This document shows, one piece after another, positions 54,516-64,000 of a DNA stretch of 64,000 nt. The position numbers and the translations under genes are program-made. The stretch is from CAYSBE01 sp046309355. Lineage in GTDB: Bacteria > Bacteroidota > Bacteroidia > UKL13-3. The notes below the pieces were generated by a model, which had not been told where the DNA came from, made no database searches, and saw nothing but the letters and a program-made list of their open reading frames with translations. Where the stretch lies: assembly GCA_046309355.1 (NCBI GenBank), contig JBKCPL010000029.1, positions 1 to 64,000 of the forward strand. The letters are read 5' to 3'. Position 1 is the first letter of the stretch. Every line of letters starts with the position of its first letter.

Positions 54516-55886
54516 TTAACCAAACAACAATTGGAGTAATTCCTCAAGTCGTGTTACTGTAATAAGTTTTATTGCTTTACTCGTTGACGCTATTTTATTA
54601 TATCCCGAAATGTAAATTGTTTTAAAACCTAATTTCTCCGCTTCGCTGATTCGCTGTTCAATACGACTAACGGCACGTACTTCACCACTAAGTCCAACTT
54701 CACCTATAAAGGCAATTTTTGAGTCGATAGGAACATTTTCGTAACTGGAAACGATAGCTGCTACAACACCCAGGTCAATTCCCGGATCTTCTACACGCAG
54801 GCCACCTGCTATGTTTACAAACACATCCTGCATACCCATACGCAAGCCGCATTTTTTTTCCAATATAGCCAGTAGCATATTCAGACGCTTGGTATCATAG
54901 CCATTTGAGTTTCGTTGTGGTGTACCGTATACTGCTGTACTAACCAATGCCTGTGTTTCAATAAGTAATGGTCGTGCGCCTTCAATGGTAGCCGAAATGG
55001 CTACCCCACTAAGGTTTTCATCGCGCTGCGAAATGAGAATTTCAGATGGATTACTCACTTCACGCAGTCCGCCACTTTGCATTTCATAAATGCCAATTTC
55101 ACTGGTACTTCCAAATCGGTTTTTGGTAGTGCGTAAAATGCGGTACACATGATGACGATCGCCTTCAAATTGCAACACGGTATCCACCATATGTTCCAGC
55201 AATTTTGGTCCTGCCAGTGTACCGTCTTTAGTGATATGGCCAATCAGAAAAACAGGTGTTCCGGTTTCTTTGGCAAAGCGAATCATATCACCGGCTGTTT
55301 CTTTTATTTGCGAAATACTTCCGGGTGTTGAGTCAATCAGTTCGGATTGCAAAGTTTGTATCGAATCAATGATGACAATATCGGGTTCCAGTTCCTGTAA
55401 TGCTTTGCCGATACGCTGTGTCGAAATTTCGGTAAATAAATAGCACTCTTTATTTTTAAAAGGTAATCGCTCGGCCCGCATTTTTATTTGCGTATCACTT
55501 TCCTCACCACTAATGTATAGCACTTTTTTATCGGTAAACTGTAGCGCAATTTGCAGCATGAGTGTTGATTTACCAATGCCGGGTTCGCCACCAATGAGTA
55601 TAACGCTTCCGGGTACTATGCCACCACCCAGCACGCGCGAAAGTTCAATGTCTTTTACCGGATAGCGTTGCTCACTTCCTTTTTCTACCTCATCTATCAA
55701 TACAGGTTTTAATGTGCGCCCTTGAGGGTTTTCTTTTTTCCATGTCTTCTGAAAAGTATTTTTTTCTTTCTGTATTACTTCTTCTACGTATGTATTCCAC
55801 TCGTTACATGATGGGCATTTCCCAATCCACTTGGGAGAAGATGCTCCGCAATTCTTGCAAAAAAAGGTTGTCTGCGTTTTTGCCAT
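54516..55886 (-). CDS. radA: DNA repair protein RadA
   Basis: 456 residues. Zinc finger at the start (C10, C13, C24, C27: CKNCGASSPKWIGKCPSC). ATPase core with Walker A GGEPGIGKST (99-108), Walker B VIIDSIQTL, and the RadA-specific KNRFG motif (255-259). The C-terminal Lon-protease-like domain (about 290-456) keeps the fold. It is a branch-migration helicase acting in recombination. A terminator of the upstream giant gene stands 17 bases before its start, so its promoter must lie close or within the gene upstream. Confidence 0.96.
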   Translation of the reverse strand: MAKTQTTFFCKNCGASSPKWIGKCPSCNEWNTYVEEVIQKEKNTFQKTWKKENPQGRTLKPVLIDEVEKGSEQRYPVKDIELSRVLGGGIVPGSVILIGGEPGIGKSTLMLQIALQFTDKKVLYISGEESDTQIKMRAERLPFKNKECYLFTEISTQRIGKALQELEPDIVIIDSIQTLQSELIDSTPGSISQIKETAGDMIRFAKETGTPVFLIGHITKDGTLAGPKLLEHMVDTVLQFEGDRHHVYRILRTTKNRFGSTSEIGIYEMQSGGLREVSNPSEILISQRDENLSGVAISATIEGARPLLIETQALVSTAVYGTPQRNSNGYDTKRLNMLLAILEKKCGLRMGMQDVFVNIAGGLRVEDPGIDLGVVAAIVSSYENVPIDSKIAFIGEVGLSGEVRAVSRIEQRISEAEKLGFKTIYISGYNKIASTSKAIKLITVTRLEELLQLLFG

Positions 55887-55903
55887 GCAACGAATATAAA
55901 AAG

Positions 55904-55930
55904 AAAAGGCTTCCGAATGGGAAGCCTTTT
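55904..55930 (-). terminator. Rho-independent terminator of the giant T9SS gene
   Basis: Perfect 11-bp stem AAAAGGCTTCC/GGAAGCCTTTT (55904-55914, 55920-55930) with a five-base loop, followed on the minus strand by a T-rich run. It lies 18 bases after the giant gene's stop. Confidence 0.9.
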
Positions 55931-55947
55931 CAAAGATTAACTGTAGG

Positions 55948-58900
55948 TTAGTGCTTCATCAGTTTCAACACCTGACTTTCGTTACCTGCATGAATGGTTA
56001 CCAAATAGATACCCGCATCCAAGGTGTTCACTTCGTTGAGTACAAATTTGTTAAGACCTTCTACGGTATTCATACGTGTAGTGTATACAATTTTTCCGTT
56101 GATATCGGCTACCTGAATAGAAGCGTTGGTTTCTACAGTGAAAAACTCAACAGTAGTAGTAGCCGTAGCCGGATTAGGATACATGCTTACCTGCTGCATA
56201 CTTTTGTCGGAGCGGGTTAACACAGCAACATTGGAATAGCTGATAGTGCCATCAATATCTTGCTGGCGTAAGCGGTAGTATAGTTTCGCAGCTGTACCAA
56301 ATGCGTTAACATCTGTATAAACGTACTCAGCCGTAACATTACTGTTTCCTTTGCCCTCTACAAAATTGATTGTACTGAAATGAATTCCATCCAATGAACG
56401 TTCAATAAAGAAGCCATAGTTGTTTATCTCAGAAGCGGTTTTCCAGTTCAATATCACATCAGCATTGAATGCACGAGCAGTAAATGCAGTGAGAGAAACG
56501 GGAAGAGGATTTACAGCTAGATCGGTTAACGTGTAAATACCGCCTTCTGTAAATCCGGTGGCTGCAACGAAACCCGTGTTGCCTAACACAGATGAACTGG
56601 TGTATCTGAACCAGTTGGTCGATGGCCCTGAGTAACGTGCGATTTGCATATTATTTACAGAACTGATATTTCGTAAATTGGCTGAATCCTGCATCAAAGT
56701 CAGGTCATACGTGTAACCCGAACCACCAGTTGGTTGCAGTTCATAGTAGCCATTAATAAAGCTACTTCCTGTTGGTGTATTAGACGGATTTGCACCTGAA
56801 TAGTAAAATGCAGATACTGCTGAAGGCAGCGTACCGGTATTGCCCCATTTGGCTTTAGCTATCATTCGGGATGCAAAGAAGAACTGAGTGCTGTCATTTG
56901 CGGTAGGTACTTTATCTGCAAATGCTGCAGGTGGTGTAGATAATGGCGTAAATTCAACCGAACCGATATCGGTAGCTCCGCTTAAGATAGAAGTAGAACG
57001 CACGCCCGATGCATTGTTAAAATCACCGGAAATATTCGTTATTCTAATACCCTTACCATTTACATACCATGCATTTGCTGATGTATTTACTATTCCAAGG
57101 TTGCCATTTGTTACATCAGTAAATAATGAACCAGGAGCTACAGCTGTTGTTAGTTCAGCCCAGTTCGTATTATATGTACCGGGATAGAATGTGTTCAATG
57201 CATTCCAGCTGTTTGATATGCCGGCAGGTAGTTCTGCAAGCCTTGCGGTATCATTGACAAAGAACATGTTGTAATTAATATTAGCACCACTAACTCCAAC
57301 ATTGCTTGTAGATGAAACACCAAAATTAAATCCTGTGCCGGATGTAGTACGTATATTGTAAACGAGATTGTTTCTGAAATTGATAGTTGCAGAGCTACTA
57401 CGATGAAAAGCAGTTGAATGATTAGCACCTGCTGCAGTTTGACCATTGATAAAGAAACTATTGTATGCATAGGTATTAGTACCTGTTGTACCATCAAAAA
57501 TGCCATATACACGTGATTGGTTTAATGCAGAATCTCCTAATGAAATTTGATTATTGGCAACGATTGCATTGGTAGCTGAAATCAAATGAATTCCCATCAC
57601 TTCCGGAGCACTTGTACCTGTACCTGTACCCACAGCACCAATATTTCTGATTCTATTTTGTGTGATGATTGGATTGGTTGATGCGCCACCATTGTACATA
57701 ATACCTGATACTACATAAGCAGCAGTTCCGGTATTTATATTTTGGATATTGCGAATAGTGTTTCCGGTTATTGTGATGTTAGTAGGTGCCGAGGTAACAA
57801 CAATTGCGCCTACTCGAAAACTTGATGTGGTTATTCCTGTATTATTTCCGGTAATGGTATGTATTGTATTGTTTCTAATACTTAAAGGATTTGGTGCTGT
57901 AGACGTGATAGTAATACCTGCGTTTCTGTCGCCAGAAGCTCTATAGTAAGCCATATTACTTATCAGGTTATTCTCTACAATAACTGACGATCCTCCGTTG
58001 ATAGTGATTGCACCATTATCAAAATTGTTTTTGATGGTATCATACGGCATCATGTTACCCCCAATCGTGTTGCCAGCAATCGTTAAATTCCCATTTGCTA
58101 CACGTATACCAAAAAACGCACTTGCACCAGTTCCACTGATAGCCATGTTAGATATGATATTATTGTTAATGGTAATTGGGAATGTATTGGTAACAGTTGT
58201 GGCAAGGGAAATAGCCACCAGTGAACTGGAAGTCTGGAATGCCGGACCGCTTCGATCACTTGCGGCACCACCAATAGAGTTGTTATTTATACTATGTCCT
58301 GACCCTCCATCAATTTGCAATACAACCATTGCAGCGTTTCGAGTAAGCACTTGGTAAACTTTATTATTTGTGATTCTCCAGAAATCTCCTGCAGTTGTGC
58401 TTAGGTTCACACCGTTGAATCCGAAGTTTACGAGTTCATTGTTATCGAATGTATTGAAGTCATTTGAAAGTACACCTTGAGAGAACATGCAGGTATTTGG
58501 CATGCCGGTAGGGGTTATATTTCCTATCGTGTCTCTAAAAAGACAGCCAATTACAGCGTTTGAATCATTTCCTGTACCTCCCGGTTTAGTGGAGCTTTGG
58601 AAGTTCAGCATACCTACTGTATTGTTAACCCCTTCGATAATACAATTGGCAATGGTATCATTATCAGCATCTTCCAATAGATTTAAAGTTGAACCATTTA
58701 ATGTACGATTCATAAACCGCAAGTATCTACCAAGACCGCTGAAGCTACCATCAATTCTTACCCTATCTGCACCGCTCAATCTGATAAGACCTGTAGCTGC
58801 TACTGAGCCCGTAATATTTCTTACCACAGCAGCACTTGGTTCTATACTAATGGTATATCCACCCGCACCCGTTTCGATGGTTTCATTCAATCCAACCAAT

Positions 58901-61900
58901 CCGGTTTCTTCAATATCACTGGTAATTTGTATAGTGATATTACCTCCTACAATACTTGAATTGATGTAGCTGAATATGCCCCCGTTTCCGGTTAGTGTTG
59001 TAAAAGTTTGTCCTGTACCTACACTAAACGTACCACTAATCACCGAAATGATTTTATAAGAATTAAAATTAGGAAGCACCGTAATTGTATTCACATCTAT
59101 TCCTACAACACCGCCCGGATTTGAGCCCATATTGCCAGCAAATGTGGAATCCTGTGCAACAATAAAGTAATAAACGGAATCATCTCCGGTTACACCTCCC
59201 ATCAGTGAATTGTTAATAGTAAATGTCCAATTGCTGTTTGTGGCTGTTCCTGAATTAAGGACTCCGGCAGTTGATTGAACTGTACCCGCAGCAAATTTCT
59301 TAAAGTAAATACGTGGCACCAGAGTACCTGTCATGTAAATACCGGTTGCATCTGTGATAGTAGCTGTTATAGTACGGTTTGTTGTCAATTGTGTATTTGA
59401 GGCTACGGTATACGTAATTGCGGGTGGTGCCAAATCCAATGGAATAAAATTACCTGCATCTGCACCCATATCAATAGGGGTTAGAGAACTTCTGGTCTGA
59501 CCATCAAAGTCAACATCAGTTCCTATACCTGTCACTGCAATACCTGTAGCCTCAAGCGCTGTGGGCGTAGTGGTATTGATTCTGAGATTCACACTATTTA
59601 TATCGCCATTCGGATTCAATAGTCCGGGATTGCCATAAATGGAGTTTGCATCCTCTGCTGCCCCGCCTCTCCATGCTGAAATATTTGCAAATACTGTTGT
59701 TCCTACTCGACCGATTGAATCAGCATACAACAAATTGTAGTTGCTGTTCAATGTTGTGTTATTGTTGATTTGCAAAGCAAAATGACCGGCACTGCCGGGT
59801 GAAGCATTGGTACGCACATTGCTGAATATGTTATTTTGAATATCATCCGTTCCGGTACCACTGCGTTCAAACGCAAATGAGTTGCTCGTACTGGTGATGA
59901 CATTATTTCCTCCTATGTAAACCGTGTTAAAGTATATATTGCTATTGCCTGAGTTTTTAGTGATACCTCTAAATACACAACCGGTAGTAATTGAATTACC
60001 TGATGTGTCGATCCCCATCCGAATCATGTTATTGTTCACGTTGGTAGTTCCCGCGGCTATGTCAATACCGGTTATTACTGCTAATGGGTTATTGGCCCAT
60101 ACCAGTTGTGTATGAATGCTGTTACGTAACAAATTATTTCCCAAAGCTGCAGGTGTAGAGTAGAAAATACCTGTATTCTGTACAGCTACAGCTGTGTTGG
60201 TAGTTGTTAAATGCAAACCGCTTATAGTATTTTGTCTTACATCAAATGTTCCCACTGTTCCGGAAACAACAAGACCTCCTATAGCAGTATTCAATCCAGT
60301 TGCTGTGCTGAGTGCAGCTGAATACAAATTGCGAATAGTGTTATTGGTAACAGTAAACGTTCCTGTAACAGTTGGATTAACAAGAATACCGCGTGTTGCA
60401 GTAACGTGTGTACCAGCTACCGAATGGAAATTAAAAATATTTGCGATTGTATTATTGAATATAGAGTGAACAGGTGTACCGGCTGAAGGGTTATTGAATA
60501 TTCCAGACACACGTTGTTGTAAAGTGCCGGAAGTTGCAGAGGAGTAAACCCGTATGCTTCCTGTTAAAGAAGCGGTATCTCCAATCAAATTATTAAATAC
60601 GTTTATGTTTGTTCCAGTAAATACATTTATTCCGAAAAACTCCGGTGTTGTGGTAGTCGTTGTTCCAAACAAATCATAACCACTGATGATATTGTTGGCT
60701 ATATTATACGTATTACCTGTTCCGCCTCCGGTTCTGATACCCATGGCACCTCCGGTGGTTGTCGATGATAAATTTACCGTAATGGAACCATTGGTGGTGC
60801 GTGACCCAATTATATTTCCTGTGATTGTTCCAACATCCACATTCCCATTTACTACATTAATTCCTAGAAAAGCAATAGATGAAGTGCTGGCACTTGTATA
60901 ATTGATATTGGTTATTGTATTCCCCTGAACCGATGTGGGCGCACCCAAGCCTACCGAAATATCGTATGCATTAAATGTATGAGTGAATGCGCCATTCATT
61001 TCGTAGTTGCCTGTACCCGATACATTGTTTCCACCAACAAAATTGTTATTGATGACAAAACCACTTGCACTTGTGAGGTTGGCTACGTTTGGTGTAATCC
61101 AAAGTACACGATGAACCGGACCGGCCGTAAATGCTCTAGGAGCTGTCTGGAAAAATTTGTTTCCACGAATTTTCCATTCACTATTATTTGCTCCTACATA
61201 AATTGCTGCACTGGCAACTGTTGGACTGAAAAAGTTATAAATATTACAGCTGTCAATGATGTTGTTATCATTATTGGCAATAACAGTTGTTGCACTTCCA
61301 ATAGATGAAATGGAACTTACAGGTAGGTTTGCACCATCTTCACGGATATCGCAAAACTTAATGGTGTTGAAATCATTTCCATTCGGAAAAGTGGTAGTGC
61401 CAAAATTAATTACACCTGCACCTGCGCTGCCTAATGCAGTCGTATTGCCACCCCTAACATCAGCATAAAAAATAGTATTGCTATCTGCATCGTTGATAAA
61501 TCGAATGGTTGGAGCCAATAGATTTGTATTACGAATAATTAAATTGTTTCCACTGGTAAATCCACCCGTTCCTCCTTGGCGTCCATCAATTATATAATGC
61601 GAACCATTGTTAATATCGAATGTTGCTACTCCGCTATTGCCTGATATGCTTGCTGAAATACCTGTAGCTGGTCTAATAGTAACGGTATTGGTTGTTGATG
61701 CATTGGCATATGAATTAAGCACAATAGGGAAAATTTCACCTGTTAGCGTATCATAACTCAAATCCTGCAGTACAAATGTTACAGGTCCACTCACTCCAAG
61801 CTGCCTTAGTGTAGAGATAGCTTGTGTGAGGGTTGGAAAGGTCTGACCGCTACCCACATTGTAAACTCCACTAAGAGGGGCCTGAATGGTTAGCGATGCT

Positions 61901-64000
61901 GCAGGACTTGACACCACAGGTGCATATTGTATGCCCGATACGGTAATACTGTCATAAACGGCATCAACAATATTGTTTGGCAAAGCAGTTCCGCTAATAC
62001 TATACGTTAACCAGAAATAATTTATGCCTGTATTCAAAATTCTTGAGCCATTGATGTAAAATGTGCCTGAAGGTGTATTTACAGAACCGAAAAATGTGTT
62101 GGTATTGAATACAGAGTCGGGGCCTGTGAAAAATAGACGAGCCTGCGTAATGTCAGCATTTGTAGATGTTCCTGAAGTATTGAATTTAAATGAAGTTGCA
62201 GACAATGCATTACCGCCTTTAGTTGTGTAAACAGGAATTCTCATGACTACATTGTTTACTGATCCGATAGGTACAATACCTGGTAATTGGGTTGCAGTGG
62301 TTGAATCGAAAACCATTTGATTGATTGGCTGTGAAAGCAAATCTTCTTCCCATGCTCCTAAATCGGGCAATCCGCCAGTACCGGAATAGCCTGTAAAACC
62401 CGCTCTTACAGTTCCAGCTATGTCAGCACCAATTCCCGGTATAAGAATGCCGCCAGATTCTGCAAAGGTTGGAATTGTGGGGTTTATCTTCAGGAATGAC
62501 GTGCTGCTTCCCAGAATACTAACAAATGAAATATTTTCGGTTTGTGAGGCCGAGTCACGCGGCAAAACGCGAGTTTTATACGCTGCTAAGGTTTGGTCAG
62601 CATTTGTGCCGTCATAAAATATAAGATTGGTGGCAGATGGTGTGCCTGCATAAAATAGGTTGTTGTTCGAACTATTGTCATAGTTATTCAAAGCCGTTCC
62701 ACTTCTATGGTAAGCTACGGTGCGACCTGTTCCTACAGCGGTAGAGTTATTTACTAAAATATTATTTCTTAAAATAAGATTGGCCGTTGTAGCTGTTGCA
62801 TTTACAGTGTGAAAAAGAGCAGCAGTACCAAATGCTGATCCTGTAGACGTTGCATTTAAATGCACGGTGTTATAAGAAACACTTATATTCACCAAGCTAC
62901 TGGTACTTGTTATATTAATGCCACGAATTGAAGGAGCTGTAGTTGGTGTAGCAGTAGTTGTATTTGGTGCACGTAGGTCAGCAATTAAATTATTGGTGAT
63001 AAAGGCAGTTCCCGAAGAAACCGTTCCCATAATAATTCCTGATACAATTGCGGAAGTGCCGGTTGAGAAAACATTGTAAATCCTATTTTGAGCAACGTTA
63101 TGTGTGCTGATAGTTGTATTTATTGCAGCAACCGTGGATCCAGTTGTGCTGATATTATGAAGTGTATTTCTAAGTATTTGCTTCGTTCCTGCTCCTGAAA
63201 TTGAATATATCCCATATGTGATACCCGTTCCAGAGTGGTTGATATTGTTTATTAAATTATTGTTGTAGCTTTCATTATTGGGACTACCAATATTGTAAAT
63301 TCCGTAAAGCACCCCTGTGCCGGTAGTCTTTTGACATGAAAGGTTAAAGATAGTATTGCTATCCACAACTATTGTACCGGTTGAAGCTTGTATACCATAC
63401 ATGGTTGAAGTAGTGCCGGTTCCTGTAATACTTAGGTTACTGATGGTATTTCTTCTAATAGTTGTGGTAGAGGTTCCATTAGTGCCTCCGCCCTGGAAAA
63501 TCCCGATTGTTGTACCCCCTGTTATACCATTTCGTGTGATGTTGTTTACTGTATTACCTGTAAAATTATTTACAGGAGTAGAACCTGTATAATTAATACC
63601 ATGAATTGTTTTTGTTCCTGTTCCTGTTGTATTTAATGTTGTACGTGTAATAATATTGTCATTGACATTTAGGGATATCGTTGGTGCAGTAGTTACTCCA
63701 ATATTGTGGTGTATGCCAGTTCCGTTGACTCCGTCTAGAATTACAGAGTCAATAATATTATTCGATATGTTAAGATTACCACACGCAAGTTGATTTAGTA
63801 TACATTGGGTAGTTCCTGTACCCGAATAGCGGAAACCATAAATGTAGTTTCCTCTAACGTTTACATTCGTAGCAGCGGTATTTAGCCATATAGCTGTAAA
63901 TGCAGCTGTTGAAGCCGATGTATTCACACAGTTAAGAAACTGGTTACTATCCAGGTTAATTGTATTACCGTTTGCGCCCGTTGTAGCCATTTCCACGTTT
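55948..64000 (-). CDS. Giant T9SS-secreted right-handed beta-helix protein (5' end outside window)
   Basis: The frame is open to the right edge; at least 2,684 codons are visible and the start lies beyond. Three long beta-helix modules rich in Asn, Thr, Gly and Ile (visible residues about 1-545, 707-1510, 1653-2335) contain repeats of the form N-x-I-x-N-I-x-x-x-G-T-G. Each ends in a short D-[LMI]-G-[AS] motif (DLGAWEE, DMGADAG, DIGSVEF). Between the first and second lies a domain like the N-terminal domain of BNR-repeat neuraminidases (about 555-705). An Ig-like domain (about 1515-1650) precedes the third. A beta-sandwich (about 2340-2495), an LPVSLTAFTARAF domain (about 2497-2600) and a type A sorting domain (about 2607-2682) follow. 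It is probably a surface adhesin or structural protein; no enzyme site was seen. Terminated by the hairpin at 55904-55930. Confidence 0.85.
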   Translation of the reverse strand, partial: NVEMATTGANGNTINLDSNQFLNCVNTSASTAAFTAIWLNTAATNVNVRGNYIYGFRYSGTGTTQCILNQLACGNLNISNNIIDSVILDGVNGTGIHHNIGVTTAPTISLNVNDNIITRTTLNTTGTGTKTIHGINYTGSTPVNNFTGNTVNNITRNGITGGTTIGIFQGGGTNGTSTTTIRRNTISNLSITGTGTTSTMYGIQASTGTIVVDSNTIFNLSCQKTTGTGVLYGIYNIGSPNNESYNNNLINNINHSGTGITYGIYSISGAGTKQILRNTLHNISTTGSTVAAINTTISTHNVAQNRIYNVFSTGTSAIVSGIIMGTVSSGTAFITNNLIADLRAPNTTTATPTTAPSIRGINITSTSSLVNISVSYNTVHLNATSTGSAFGTAALFHTVNATATTANLILRNNILVNNSTAVGTGRTVAYHRSGTALNNYDNSSNNNLFYAGTPSATNLIFYDGTNADQTLAAYKTRVLPRDSASQTENISFVSILGSSTSFLKINPTIPTFAESGGILIPGIGADIAGTVRAGFTGYSGTGGLPDLGAWEEDLLSQPINQMVFDSTTATQLPGIVPIGSVNNVVMRIPVYTTKGGNALSATSFKFNTSGTSTNADITQARLFFTGPDSVFNTNTFFGSVNTPSGTFYINGSRILNTGINYFWLTYSISGTALPNNIVDAVYDSITVSGIQYAPVVSSPAASLTIQAPLSGVYNVGSGQTFPTLTQAISTLRQLGVSGPVTFVLQDLSYDTLTGEIFPIVLNSYANASTTNTVTIRPATGISASISGNSGVATFDINNGSHYIIDGRQGGTGGFTSGNNLIIRNTNLLAPTIRFINDADSNTIFYADVRGGNTTALGSAGAGVINFGTTTFPNGNDFNTIKFCDIREDGANLPVSSISSIGSATTVIANNDNNIIDSCNIYNFFSPTVASAAIYVGANNSEWKIRGNKFFQTAPRAFTAGPVHRVLWITPNVANLTSASGFVINNNFVGGNNVSGTGNYEMNGAFTHTFNAYDISVGLGAPTSVQGNTITNINYTSASTSSIAFLGINVVNGNVDVGTITGNIIGSRTTNGSITVNLSSTTTGGAMGIRTGGGTGNTYNIANNIISGYDLFGTTTTTTPEFFGINVFTGTNINVFNNLIGDTASLTGSIRVYSSATSGTLQQRVSGIFNNPSAGTPVHSIFNNTIANIFNFHSVAGTHVTATRGILVNPTVTGTFTVTNNTIRNLYSAALSTATGLNTAIGGLVVSGTVGTFDVRQNTISGLHLTTTNTAVAVQNTGIFYSTPAALGNNLLRNSIHTQLVWANNPLAVITGIDIAAGTTNVNNNMIRMGIDTSGNSITTGCVFRGITKNSGNSNIYFNTVYIGGNNVITSTSNSFAFERSGTGTDDIQNNIFSNVRTNASPGSAGHFALQINNNTTLNSNYNLLYADSIGRVGTTVFANISAWRGGAAEDANSIYGNPGLLNPNGDINSVNLRINTTTPTALEATGIAVTGIGTDVDFDGQTRSSLTPIDMGADAGNFIPLDLAPPAITYTVASNTQLTTNRTITATITDATGIYMTGTLVPRIYFKKFAAGTVQSTAGVLNSGTATNSNWTFTINNSLMGGVTGDDSVYYFIVAQDSTFAGNMGSNPGGVVGIDVNTITVLPNFNSYKIISVISGTFSVGTGQTFTTLTGNGGIFSYINSSIVGGNITIQITSDIEETGLVGLNETIETGAGGYTISIEPSAAVVRNITGSVAATGLIRLSGADRVRIDGSFSGLGRYLRFMNRTLNGSTLNLLEDADNDTIANCIIEGVNNTVGMLNFQSSTKPGGTGNDSNAVIGCLFRDTIGNITPTGMPNTCMFSQGVLSNDFNTFDNNELVNFGFNGVNLSTTAGDFWRITNNKVYQVLTRNAAMVVLQIDGGSGHSINNNSIGGAASDRSGPAFQTSSSLVAISLATTVTNTFPITINNNIISNMAISGTGASAFFGIRVANGNLTIAGNTIGGNMMPYDTIKNNFDNGAITINGGSSVIVENNLISNMAYYRASGDRNAGITITSTAPNPLSIRNNTIHTITGNNTGITTSSFRVGAIVVTSAPTNITITGNTIRNIQNINTGTAAYVVSGIMYNGGASTNPIITQNRIRNIGAVGTGTGTSAPEVMGIHLISATNAIVANNQISLGDSALNQSRVYGIFDGTTGTNTYAYNSFFINGQTAAGANHSTAFHRSSSATINFRNNLVYNIRTTSGTGFNFGVSSTSNVGVSGANINYNMFFVNDTARLAELPAGISNSWNALNTFYPGTYNTNWAELTTAVAPGSLFTDVTNGNLGIVNTSANAWYVNGKGIRITNISGDFNNASGVRSTSILSGATDIGSVEFTPLSTPPAAFADKVPTANDSTQFFFASRMIAKAKWGNTGTLPSAVSAFYYSGANPSNTPTGSSFINGYYELQPTGGSGYTYDLTLMQDSANLRNISSVNNMQIARYSGPSTNWFRYTSSSVLGNTGFVAATGFTEGGIYTLTDLAVNPLPVSLTAFTARAFNADVILNWKTASEINNYGFFIERSLDGIHFSTINFVEGKGNSNVTAEYVYTDVNAFGTAAKLYYRLRQQDIDGTISYSNVAVLTRSDKSMQQVSMYPNPATATTTVEFFTVETNASIQVADINGKIVYTTRMNTVEGLNKFVLNEVNTLDAGIYLVTIHAGNESQVLKLMKH

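Noticed and set aside
56888..63592. Several plus-strand frames rich in Val, Pro and Leu inside the giant gene
   Set aside because: Antisense of Asn/Thr-rich beta-helix repeats always gives such Val/Leu/Pro strings; no signals of their own.
55948..64000. Repetitive DNA that could suggest a CRISPR array or satellite
   Set aside because: The repeats are degenerate, codon-phased and irregular in spacing; they follow protein beta-helix turns.
1..64000. tRNA, rRNA, insertion sequences, prophage genes and integrases
   Set aside because: None seen on reading either strand; the hairpins found are terminators or the element at 18768-18825.

Overview
The window comes from a Bacteroidota chromosome, most likely the Chitinophagales/Sphingobacteriales side of the phylum. 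The support is: several secreted proteins ending in a type A sorting domain of the type IX secretion system (T9SS), a fused SecDF, few recognisable Shine-Dalgarno sites, and Bacteroidota-type promoters (TTG, 19-21 bp, TAnnTTTG) in front of secDF, fumC and others. No tRNA, rRNA, CRISPR array, insertion sequence or prophage was seen. Both ends cut a gene: a small beta-barrel-like protein at the left and a giant T9SS protein at the right.

Region 1 (about 0.7-16.6 kb) is a beta-1,3-glucan (laminarin-type) utilisation locus. Seven genes on the minus strand look like one operon, in transcription order: a glycosidase fused to an outer-membrane beta-barrel, a carbohydrate-binding lipoprotein, a GH16 endoglucanase lipoprotein, a cytoplasmic GH149-like beta-1,3-oligoglucan phosphorylase, a GH17 lipoprotein, a GH30 lipoprotein and a GPH-type sugar symporter. 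Beyond it lie a NUDIX-fold regulator and a T9SS-exported binding protein that share a divergent control region with a perfect 10-bp inverted repeat. No SusC/SusD pair is present, which makes the enzyme-barrel fusion the most unusual part: it may be both enzyme and entry pore. Proposed flow: GH16, GH17, GH30 and the fusion cut the polymer at the surface and in the periplasm, the symporter imports oligosaccharides, and the phosphorylase releases glucose 1-phosphate.

Region 2 (17-24 kb) holds unrelated genes: a secreted protein of unknown function, a small basic membrane protein, a folded intergenic element, an LVIVD-type T9SS propeller, an Ntn-type amidase, a YjdF/DUF2238-like membrane protein and a secreted subtilisin-family peptidase. 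Region 3 (24-31 kb) is a complete RND efflux operon (TetR regulator, TolC, adaptor, pump).

Region 4 (31-56 kb) is mostly housekeeping: uridine kinase, SecDF, an OmpA-family protein, a membrane J-domain protein, RlmD, a glycosyltransferase 2, a split transketolase with a von Willebrand A gene between its halves, a COG2509 flavoprotein, a T9SS endonuclease I whose 3' end overlaps in another frame the lipoprotein signal of an MsrB, a dicarboxylate symporter, an Xaa-Pro aminopeptidase, FumC, a LysE-type exporter, a radical SAM/SPASM protein and RadA.

Region 5 (56-64 kb) is the 3' part, at least 2,682 codons, of a giant modular beta-helix protein exported by the T9SS.
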